DNA of 64,000 nt from Mactra quadrangularis (lineage: Eukaryota; Mollusca; Bivalvia; Venerida; Mactridae): the NCBI GenBank assembly GCA_025267735.1, contig CM046295.1:17815592-17879591 (forward strand), written 5' to 3'. Made by a program: the position numbers and the translations under genes. Positions 31,735 through 43,900 of the stretch are shown piece after piece (position 1 is the first letter of the stretch; every line of letters starts with the position of its first letter). The notes under the pieces are model-generated. The model had not been told where the DNA came from and did no database searches. It saw only the letters and a list, made by a program, of their open reading frames with translations.

Positions 31735-34612
31735 AGAGTTATACGTTGCAAGACTCATCTGGTTGAGCCTAAGTCACTCTTTGTAGAGAGTTAGCCCAGT
31801 TTGATTCAAGGACTTGGGAATATGTTGAAATCACAGATCTGATAGTCAATTCATAGCACATCAGTATTAATGATCACCTGATCTAAAGTAGAGGTATGTT
31901 AGTCATGTCTAAGATAACATAGATGTGTTTAATGCTATTACTGATAGATACTGCCATTTAAATTACAGAAAGAATATTTTAATGGGACTCAATTACTGGG
32001 AAAAATATTCAGATTGACTGTCATTTATTGCATTAGTTGACCTTCACATTAATTTAAATCTCTCTTTAACAGAAACTTACTTAATATGTTGTGATAATTT
32101 GTATGCTTAAAGACTTTTTGCTTGCTAGGAATGTGTAGTAAAGCCAGACTAATAACACAATGTGTGTTACTTGTCTGTCCCAACAAAAACCATTGAAGTT
32201 GATTATTAGCATTATTAAAACTATGATTTGTCATAAAATGTATAATAAAATTAAGCTTATTATGCCTAAAACTGTGTATTTGACATCAGCTGATCCGGTA
32301 AAAAATGTACAATGAGGAAATCACAAATAAAGCCACATTTTGTATTGATACACGATGTCTTGTCTTCATGAAAATTGGCAAATTTTGGTTGGCATTAAGT
32401 CTAATGTGTATTTCTATCAGTCAACATTTATAGTGGGACCGACATATGGTGTGTATATATTTCAATGTGTCTTCATATCTTACCATTATATAGTCTAATG
32501 TTATTATCTTTCCGAATGTCAGGTGATGATTGTTCTATCAATCTGTTAGAGGGAGTTTAACATACATGCTTTAAAATTAATTGAGTTAACATGATACATG
32601 ATTTCAGCAAGCACATTATCTGACAGAAAAATTTTCACACAACCATAATGACACATTTAGGATTAATATCAGACAAGCTATTGATTTTAGGGAAGTTTCT
32701 AAATTGTATTTTTGTTTGAATTTCAGAAAAATAGAAGTAGTTCCTGTTGAATTCAAGAAACTTGAAGGAGTTGCCACTAAGTGCATTACTTTTATTTTTG
32801 TTTATCATCAAGTGTTGATTAAGACTGTTAATGTTCATTCAAAGAAATAAGCATATAGTTTTTTCATGTATTCAACATGTGGGAAGCATCATTATTAACA
32901 GCTATTTGTAACAAAAATGTATATCACCGATATAATTTCGGACTGTTAAAGTTATGTTGTTCTTAATTGGTTTGATAGTAGTAACAATAATGGATTTACA
33001 GTAGACTCTTTGTTTAATGCCACATGACCTTGGTTGTAATGCTAGACACTTTGATATGTGTCGCAATGTTGCTTTTTATCATAAGTTGTGTTTTTTAGTT
33101 TGATATGTATTTAGGTTTAACTCAAGGATAGTTAAGATAGATGTAACATTTGTATGGGGAGAGTTACTAACCGGTAATACAGTTTTATTTATATATTAAT
33201 TATTATTCATGTGCCTGTGCATTTACATGTTTGTTGAGCAATAATTGAGTAGGCATATGCTTGTCTTTTAACCAGTAAATAAAAGATATACAAATATATA
33301 TTAGCTTTGTTATACATTTACATGTACATTCATTGTTTTAACCCTGAATTAATAAGAGTATGATACTGTGTCCACCCTAAATGAACAAATGGAAATCATA
33401 TTTATGGATATCAAAGATAAACATGACAACTTATAGACAATGAATTATGCACTATTCAAACTGACAATTTAATCAAGTTCATGTCAGTCACATTCAATCA
33501 AACATCCCAACTTATTAAAATGTGACACATGCATATGTTGCATAAGAATCCAATTATTTAGTTTGTTCAGTCTTGTGGTGAATGCTTTTTTACATATATG
33601 ATGTGTGTACAGTTTGACCATAACCTCACCTTTATGCAAGAATATTCATTACATTAAATATTAATGTAGTATCAATGCTGGATAACACCATTGCCGTGAG
33701 GATTATTTGTCGAAATTTAACGCATAAACATACTTCTATTATTTACTTTGGCTGCCAAAGTGTAGAATGTAGGCAGGATACTGATTTATGCATGGTATGT
33801 GTTGATAATTATTAGATTCAAGTGTTAAAGGTTGGATCAGGGTCAAACTTAAAGCACTATACCATGAAAACTGCATATGCTTCATGTAGTTTATCATCTT
33901 GAATAACGTGGACTATCAATTACAAAAATATACCTTGGAAATTGGACATACAATAGACATACATAGTTGTAGAAATACAACAAGGTTATAGAGATTAACT
34001 CGCAAACAATAGTTCTATTATTGTTTAAACTATGACGTGTAAAGTCAATGTTTACTAACAACTTATCTGCTTTTCTAATAACTAGCTCCAAAGCAACTTT
34101 CAGAAGTCTTAATAATAGCAAATGACCATGGATTGTCTTCATAGTGCATTGAAACGCGAACACCAGTATGTTGTTTTTACTGACTACATTTAATTTACAA
34201 TGTTGAACCCTTAATCAAAATATTTCATCAGTGTATTTCTGTGTTCAGACAACATCACCACTGAAACCAATTCCATTAAATTTTAGTTTTCTATGGAATC
34301 TTATGTTGATCTCTTTTTCATGATATGATAGTGGTTTATGTATATCTGGGTAGAAGATTCCCAAGGTAGTTCTTAATGGTAGTTTACTTGATATTGCACT
34401 TGAGCTATGCTGTATCTACACAAATATATTTCCAATGAAGATAATTATTCCTTATTTCTATGCTTTGTCATTTGGACATTAAGTTAAGCAGACAAATTTC
34501 ATGCTGGTGAAGTAAATTTATTCAAATTGATTCTCAACACTATCTTAATTAAATATACATGCCATCCAAACTTGAAAGCAAGCGCTAAACTTCAGTGCTT
34601 TCAGCACTTTGA
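31735..34612. other. AT-rich non-coding stretch
   Basis: No gene, SINE or inverted-repeat element is recognised. The stretch is unusually free of the repeats that fill the rest of the window. Confidence 0.5.
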
Positions 34613-34877
34613 TTTCTTCATTTGGCATGCCTTTAAAAAATACATACTTTACAAATGTGCCTCAGTGTTAAACCTAATCACCTTACCGCATATAAGAATT
34701 TATAACTTGAGAGTTTAAAAAAATTTGATGTGTAAATTGAAATCTGAGGACAAGTTACTTTAAGATAAGAACGTGCAGTTTGTGAGAAAGTAACATTTGT
34801 TATATAACCTTAAAGTTTGAACTTGTAGAATTTTGAAATAAACATCAGATAAGAACATGATGAACTCATCAGAAATC

Positions 34878-34890
34878 TATATTAAATAGT
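34878..34890 (+). promoter_or_regulatory. TATA-like element of the fibrinogen-related gene
   Basis: CTATATTAAATAG lies about 60 bases before the ATG at 34948 and is conserved in the left arm (2771-2783). No other element is assigned. Confidence 0.35.
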
Positions 34891-34947
34891 CGGAAGGCTT
34901 GCTTCGTCAAACAAACGATGCTTCGCAGCGCTCGAGGTACCTTCAAA

Positions 34948-37900
34948 ATGTTTTCTATAGGTAAGTGGATATATTTGTAGCTTTGTGAATTTTAAAAGCT
35001 GAAAATAAGTTAAGGCAGTCAAGTTTTATACTTTCTTTTAAACTTTACGGATCACATTATTTTGCTTTTTTACCTTAAATGGAACGTATTTATATGTTTT
35101 TTGTTTTTTTTCTGTTGTTGTTTTTCAAATGTACTTTACTTTTGATTTCACCCTTTTTCGACAGGTCATAATGAACTCTGAAAGTCTGTGTACTTTGATC
35201 TCAAATTAGCATCTATAAGAAAGCAATCACCAAAATTCTCTGCCGAATTCAAAATTTTTTTTCTGCCGAAATCAAAGTTTGTTTCGCTGACGAATGTAAC
35301 TCTTATTGTAAAATGAATAAATTACAAACTTTAGATTCTTAATTCTTATTTCAGTGTATTGTATATCGTGGTTCTTAATTTCATTCATACCAAGCACAGG
35401 TAATACATTTTTATAATTATATTTAGCAGTTTAGCGTAATTCAGATTTTTTAGTCTTATAGCAACAAGCTAAGCATTCTAATTCATTGTAACGTGAATAA
35501 AAAAATCATGTCTCACTTGTCACTACATTTACATCACGCTGAACGGGAAATGTTAAACCCTAGACTAGGGTCTTAGCAATAACACTATAGAATTGGCGTA
35601 GGAAATGCGATGCGCCGCTAATAGAATACACTTTTCAGCCTAGTCTCACGTTAGAATCATTCAAATCGTAGAGCTCTTTAAAACTTCTGGTAAAAAGATC
35701 ATTTGTTCAGAACTGTTGTAGGGCATTGTATATAACTTATTTTCGATTGGTTGTTTGTTTGTTTTGTTTGTTGGGTTTAACGCCGTAGCAACACGTATAG
35801 GTCATATAACGGCGGTCAGTCAACCTACTCACTCCTCCTGGAAAGGTTAAATCTCTGGATTTAGCTGTTAACCAGCTACTAAGGACATACTTTCGTCAGT
35901 GTTTGACAACTGCCCTACTGATTAAAAATCATTGGTATGAAGGAGAATGGTCGCAGAAATAATTTCATGACCATGCTCCACGAAAGTGTGCCCCGCCCGG
36001 TAATCGAACCCACGACCCCTCGATCAGTAAACTTGCGTGCTACCAACTGCGCTAGCCGGACGGCTTTATGTATATATTATCACTTTATGTTACAGATGGT
36101 TTAGAATGTTTAACTTGCCATGATGTCGAAGACGAAGCTTTATGTACAATAACTCAAAGTTGCAATCAGAGTCAGGTATAAAACTACTTTTACTACAAAA
36201 AACTAGGTCATATATACAAAAATATGCAGAGGATTCAGACTCTCAATTTCTACTCACATGCCTATGAGGACATTTTCAGATAAAAAGAAATGTAATAGAT
36301 ATTTCATGCACTGTTTGTTTTTCTTATTTATAATGCTTTAAAATTTGACACAAACAATAGTTTGTTGCAGGTTCTGAAGATGACCTGACTATATATGCTT
36401 TATATTTTGTATTTACTTTCTGTTTTAGTCATGTTATAGATCAGACAGAATGGTGAACAATAAACTGATCATCACGGCAGGATGTATTGATGATTTGGTG
36501 AGTCCTTAACTTTTTTGTGCATGTACATGTATTATATTAACCTAATCCCCTTAACAGATCTCCTGTAGACAGCTGGTGTATCGGATTGTGTCAGCGCTCA
36601 GAGGATCACGTCGAGATGACCCTTGCGTCGGCCAATCGATGCATAACTTCATTTAGACAAAATATGGTTAATAGCATCGTGATTTCTATTTTTAGATGAA
36701 TGTATGCGAGAAAATTTGACGATGGTAATATTTACAGGCTGTGATTAAACCGCTCTTTTTTAAATTGCGTAACGTATGATATGAATAAGCCAGTTCTAAA
36801 ATATACATGTGCGGCCGACATTACACTTATTATACAATAACCCAGGTGTTCCCTCACAGTACCCTTACACACCTACGTGGAGTAGAACAACTGAAGGCAC
36901 ATTTCTTGATCATGGAAATCAGCATAGCTTTATGTGGGGTTCTCAACAGGAACCTCTCGATCCCTAAGCGAGTGTCATATGGGCCACTGCTATTACATGA
37001 ATGTATATAATATACATGTTCATAATGAATTAATGCATCCGAATGCAGGAGTTACTACTCATTTAATTGTATGAAGTAAACTAGACGTTTGTTGAACATT
37101 TGACGTTGAAAAACAGTATTTTTAATGTATTTTTGACATGGGTCTTAGAAATTACAACTTTTGAGACGTATTACTAAATGTCGCGGACAATTACCTTAGG
37201 TCATGCGCAGTCAGATTCAGCACAACGATAAAAAGGTAAGTTAACACCTACGCGTGAAAAAATAGTACTAACTTTACACCACCAGAACTTGCCGTGTTGG
37301 ACCCATGTTCAGGCAGGGCTATTGGCTCTTAGATTGTGAATGGTCCTGCTTGTTTACTTACAGAAATGTGGAGTGAGTACTGGAAATATCATTGGAAGAG
37401 ATGTGAGTACATGGACAAGACGACAGGCAACCACTGGCAACTGCTTTGAATGCTGCTCAAGCGATGAATGTAACAGGGCACTTTGTAATCACCTGAAACG
37501 TATGTATAGTTAGGCTGGCGTTCCATAGTTCTGTGTCTGTGGCCCGCGTGCGTGTCCGTGTTCGCTAATTTATTTCAGTGAAGTGCTATTTAATACTTCT
37601 GTCATTCAAGCGTATGTAAAGCTAATTAAGCGTTATTTTGGGGTTGTTAGAGAGTCATCAAATGTATTTTTAAGGACATTTTGACTTGTAACCACTTGCT
37701 AATATTCAAATCGGTCTATCGTCAGTGATTTTCCGCTGGATTTCATATATTTTTTATTATCGACGTGTCTTTATGTTCGCTATGAGTGTCCTTGTAAATT
37801 TCCACGTTAACTCTAACAGTTTAAATTACCTTTTTTGAAAAATCTAAAGCAATTAACTTTTTTTTGTTGCCTGTCATGCTTCTTGTAGAATGTGCTTCTA

Positions 37901-40900
37901 TGAACTGTCCGTGTACATGAAATTTTGCTGGCTGAGCCAACTGAAACGGATACGGACACAGACACTGATTTATGTCATTCTATTTCAAATTGTTTTAGCT
38001 ATGTGTATTAAATAACAGAGACATTTTTTTCGAAAGCAATATTTACGCTGTGTTTATTAGAATGTAAGACCAATAAAGAGTTATAAATTTCAAACTTTAA
38101 TTGTCATACATGTAATGTTATAAAAAAATACAAAGTTTAAATTGGGCGATTGTTGGAACGTCGTTGAACTGTTAATCATTGGATCGATAGCAGCGAGTAA
38201 GTTAGAATCACATTCAATACGTACCTCGTTGTTATCTTGAGCAAGAAATTTTATCCTACTAACTAAGTACTGGAAGGACTAGGAGGCAGACATGTGAGTG
38301 ATTAATTGAAATTTTAAGAACTTGTTTCACAGTCGAGCTACATTATATCATATTGGTATAAAAATCGACAAAATATAAATATATTCGATTTACATTTCAG
38401 CCTCAAATTGTGTGGATGACGAATCATTGGATTGTTCAAGATTGAATAGCTTATTTAATATATGTGCTAACATTCAACATGCGAAGACTGTATGCCCAAA
38501 ATTTTGCAGATTGTGCAATTTGGGTAAGTTTGTATATTTTACAACTACGAGAAGATAATGTCCAGTGATTGGTCATTCGCTATGGGACAGAATGTGATTA
38601 TTCTTACATTTAAAAATAGTTTGGAAAAGTATGTGTATGATCAAGAATTGTGACCGAAAACAAATTTCAGAATAAATACTAATCTCTAAACGATTTTGAA
38701 TCATATTTAAACAATGATAAACTAGAAATATTTTTTAAAAAGATATTCGGTGCTATGCAGAGTTCGTTTTGTTTGAAGTATAAATAGTCAAATTCACTGT
38801 TCAGTCATACCAACTGGAGCGTATCACGATGAATGTATCAATCAATTAGCATAGTGAGTCACTCATAATATACGTAATAAATAGTCAGTAACTATTATCC
38901 AGGCTACGCACCTGTTAATCACAAATAACGAATCATACCAAATAGTAACCATTTACTTCAGTTGACGGTGGATGGAGTTCTTGGTCAGAGTGGACACAAT
39001 GTGCAGTTACTTGTGACCAGGGTACTATAACACGACAAAGGGCATGTTCAAACCCTGCACCAGCAAATGGTGGATTGAATTGTTCAGGAGCTGCTGTTGA
39101 TACCAAAACATGTTTAACTGCGACACCATGCCCAAGTAATAATCGATTTATGAACAAAACATTTTTGTACTTGGATTGACGCCGTGTCAAAAAGGCTATT
39201 TTATGGTGTCCAATGCACATAACCTAGACTTTGTAGAGCCTTGTCAATAACCAATACTCATCTACCCTTCCACAAAGCCGGTAATTTCTCCACATAACTT
39301 AATAATGGAGGAAAATGGATATTATTGTCAATTGTTTATGGAAAGGCATAACTGTCATGAGTAGAATTTGATCCCGTACTTCTTATAGGACACTAGATTC
39401 GAATTCCCTGCTTGCTACCAACAGTACTATAAACCTAGGTTGTGAAAAATGCATTGTTAACTTTAACTCTTGGTGTTTCTACTTAATTACATAATAAAGT
39501 ATTTAGATAATTTATTATAATTTTGCTTTAGGATTCACATATTCGAAACAGGAACAAGAGTCATCTGAGAAAATTTCTGAACAGCATAACTTAGTTGATC
39601 AACATCCAGTGCCATCCAAAATTATCTTCAAACTTGTAAAAAATAGCTGCTTTTTTAACAACTAAACTTTACATCAGCTGTATACATGTATATAAATGAT
39701 GACAGTTACAATAAAATGGAACATTGGACAATTGTAATTGTTATGCATATACGTGTAACTAAAGCTATGTTTTCATTTCTAAAGTCTAATGTATTGGTAA
39801 AATCTTAAAAACAAAAGTGTAAAGGCAATTATCGAACTATGTTGCATGAATAAGCTTTAATTATGTGTATAGTAAAATTTAATACAAGACATTTTGCACT
39901 ATTTTGACAATAATTTACATTTCATACATTAAAGTTGACCTTCCTATTTTTTCTAAAATGATAATTTTGTTAATTTAATTGATGGAAATTGGAGGGTATG
40001 GACAACAAAATTTTTACCATAATTACATTTTACATATTCAAGATCACTTTCCTTATTTTCTAAAATGTTATTTTTATTATTATTGCTTTAGTTGATGGAC
40101 ATTGGAGCGTATGGACTACATGGGGGACATGCTCCGTGTCCTGTGAGGTTGGTTTACAATCTCGTAGTAGAAACTGTTCAAATCCCAGACCACAAAATAA
40201 TGGTAATCATTGTTTTGGTTCAAACACAGACGCTAGGCTTTGTAATAATGGGCCATGCACAGGTACGGCTATTTTTATGTTCATTTTAAACATAGTTTTT
40301 TGACATCATACGCAAGTTTTAATATATTTACGCAATTATTACAAAATGTATTAGCCATTTCAGTTTATGTATTTGTAAGTTTTTATATCGAACAAGCTAT
40401 TTTAACAAATGAGTCCTCAGCTTTGCATGCACTGGTATTGTTTTGGTGTGTGTCGGTAATACACTCGATCAATGTATTTACAACTAAAGTGATACGGTTA
40501 AACAGTTCTTTATTGAAGTTCATTATTTTAAGTAATTTCCACTCAGTTTTTAATTAAATGAAGAATGTATATCTAATATTTACAGCTCGTGTAAAGTCTT
40601 GATTTGCAGAAACAATAGATGCATATAAAATAATAGTTTTGTCACCAACAAGAGCTGTGTTTTATTCATCAAACAGTTTTTTAATATAATACTAAATGAC
40701 GTTGGAAGTGAATTCAAAAAAAATAAACTACATCTTAGGCAATATGTAATATATATACGCATTACACAATTATTACAAAATGTCAAAGGGGTCAGTCCAC
40801 TAGTTCACCTAAATTAGGCATTCCAGTTTAGATATGTATAAGTTTTAACAAATGAGTCGCAAGATATACATACACTGGTATCGTTCAATTCAGATGACAG

Positions 40901-43900
40901 TATTTAACAAAAGAAGTATTTGCAAAATTAATGCACGAGTACACAACTTAAGCTGTAAGTGTCCAACCTCAGTGCATATTGATTGTATATAAACCTATTT
41001 TTCTTTTGTTACATTTAAGATGGAGGTTGGACTTCGTGGTCATCGTGGTCACTTTGCTCTAATCAATGTGGTAATGGAATTAAAACACAATCACGTAGCT
41101 GTACAAATCCTAAACCTTCACCTCATGGAAACTATTGTGTTGGTAATCCAATGCGTGTAGATATATGTCGTGATTTTACTGATTGTCGTAAGTCAACTAT
41201 CTAATATATCATTAATACAATTAAAAACATCTATATTTTTTTCCTTTTAGATTCATACCCGCAACGTATGGTTATTAAAATTAGAGTTATGGTAACTTTC
41301 ATGACTATTTCTGTTGCACTTTTTCGTGTTTTAGATTTAAATAGAAATGAGTTGATTAAAGTAAACATCGTAAATACACTAAGTAAGTAAGTAAGTAAGT
41401 AAGTAAGGTTTTTATTAAAGTGACATGTGTAAGATACAGTACAAAAATATAAGGAACAATGTAATATAAGTACAAAATACACCCGGTCCTAAATGTATAT
41501 ACACTATAAACAAATACATAGAATTATCTATTAATACACTATTTATTAAATTATTCTGATTCCATGCTGCAGCTTTCATTGTTTTTTTTTAATGTTTCAG
41601 CTTATGCTGATTGTTTCGAAATTAAAACAAATATACCTGAGGCTACTGATGGGATATTTAACGTCATTTTGTGGCAATCAAAACGGATGATAAGTTTGTA
41701 TTGTGACATGACAACTGATGGAGGAGGATGGACAGTACGTGTAGTGTACATTGTATTCCCTATCTACTTTTAGTATATCGCCATTGTAACCAACTCACTT
41801 GATCATCTTCCCTTTAAGCTTATTATATGTAACCATTACATGTTATCTTTCGTTTCGGCGCCGACAACGTTTCACTCTACGAAAAAGGTCGATAGACTTT
41901 GCGGGGAACTTACCACTTTAATAATTTTGTTAAAGCATACTTAAAAAATTAATGTTTTCTTTCCCAATTTACACTCCAAAATATATCAACCGCCCCAACC
42001 CTAAAACTGAAAATGCTTTCAATGGTTATATCTTTATCGGTTATATCCTTGACATGTAACGATCCACTATCGCGAACCTGGTGTTCAATTTTGTAATTAA
42101 GTGTCACATCGACCAAGCTAAATTTCTTTCGACACTGAGTTAGTATTCTTTCAGTTTTACAGTGAGTATATTTTTTAAATATTTATTTTAGGTTTTTCAG
42201 AACCGCTACGACGGGAGTGTAGACTTCTATAGAAATTTTACCGAATATGAAAATGGATTTGGAAATTTGGAAACTGAGTTTTGGTTAGGTAATAATGTTA
42301 CTTACACTTTCGAACAAGTACTTAGAGCTTTATTTGCCATGACCTCAGGGAATTTCCAGTATATTTTTACTAATGCATTAAGCGACTTTTCTTTAGCCCG
42401 CCGCATTTTGTCGATTTGATTTATTAAGCGGCTAACATTTTGTAAAATGACATTAATGTATTTTGTCACTTTATCCACAACAACATTGCCTCAATCTAAC
42501 AATTTCCTAACTTTATTTTTGAAATTAAATTAGATAAACATCCCAATCGACTTGTAATGGCATTGTTCTATCTTCTAAAAACGTTTCGAGACTCTATCAT
42601 GTCAAACAGCTCAATCCGCCGATCGTACATTATCCTATCCCCACACATTCTCTCTGCACACAGCGTAAACATTGCTCTATGTCCAGGACAAAGCCCAATG
42701 TCTGGGCTTTAAATATTGTTTTCTGATCAAAATAAAGTCTTCGTCACTCGTTTTATGTTCCAATTGACTCTAACAATGCTCTAAGTCAATAGAAGCTCGT
42801 TCGAACATTGCTCCATCTCCTTTCGTCCAGTCGGAGTACACAACTTGATTACAGTCAGATCTCGATACAACGACATCGTTCGTTCCAGGAAAAGTGTCGT
42901 TATAAAGCATATGTCAATGTAATGAATTCTTCCAACAATGTACATGTTGGTAGAGGTTCCCATAAAATATGTCAGTATAACGAGAATGTCGTTGTAATGG
43001 ATGTCGTTGTATCGAGATCTGACTGTATCGTGTTTTTGCACTCCAGTGACATCATATTTTTTGAGTATACCGCATTAAATATGTATGCTGCAAAAAAGGC
43101 AGTGTTACAACTCAAAATTATAGAAAATGTGCACAAATACCATTATATTGTCTTCTTGGAGACAATGTTAGAACGAGATGCATCAACCAAAATAAGCACA
43201 TTTTGATCTATCTTCAAACACATTTTTTACAATTTTCATCATTATCATTCATAAAATTTCAATCATATTCCTCATATATGTGTTGAATAACATTGCTAAT
43301 GTGCCTACTAAGTCTCGTGTCTATACAGACTGAACCAACAAAGATAAAACCTTTCGAACTTCTGAAGTCGATTTCCAAAAAATAAAAATGTGGTAGTTAC
43401 AGCATTGTTAGATTGAGGCGACGATATGGTAAGTGTAATCTGTTCATTCGCAATACATATTTCCAACCTGTTGCAAGACACTAAATAAGGCATAAACTAC
43501 CTCATTTCGTAGCCCGAAACATCTAATGTTTGTTCATTTTCTTGAAATATTTTGCACAAAAATTGATCAGAAAAGTAAAGTTGATCATTGGCAAAATATA
43601 GTTTGGGCAAACGATTCAGAAGAAACAATTATATATGTAAACAATTACAGCCGACAGGCTATTTTTGTGTTGCCAAAAGCCGCCTGATTAGCTCAGTTGG
43701 TAGCACGAGGGAACGTGGGTTGGATTCCCGGGGGGGGCATACTTTCGTGGAGCTTGGTCATAAAATTATTTCTACTGTCATTCTCCCTCATACCAATGAT
43801 TTTTAATTATGTCCACCACTGACGAAAGTATGCGCTTAGTAGTTGGCTAACAGCTAAATCCAGCAGGAGTGAGTAGGCTGAATAACCACCGTTATATGAC

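Larger units (their letters stand above)
34613..37990. repeat. Right arm of the large inverted duplication
   Basis: It is the reverse complement partner of 1-3045. It begins at CATTTGGCATGCC near 34619 and runs through the promoter and first five exons of the fibrinogen-related gene, to at least the GTGTCTGTG element at 37540-37980. Insertions absent from the left arm are a SINE-A in intron 2 and repeat H in intron 4. Confidence 0.85.

Noticed and set aside
38401..38523. ShK-like exon as a toxin gene
   Set aside because: It is one internal module of a large secreted multidomain protein. ShK-type domains are widespread in non-toxic animal proteins, and nothing here points to a venom peptide.
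38933..39220. 95-codon minus-strand open frame
   Set aside because: It is the antisense shadow of the first TSP1 exon (38962-39135).
42808..43206. 132-codon open frame in intron 12
   Set aside because: It runs across the palindromic pogo-like MITE, and the antisense strand is open too, as expected for an inverted repeat.
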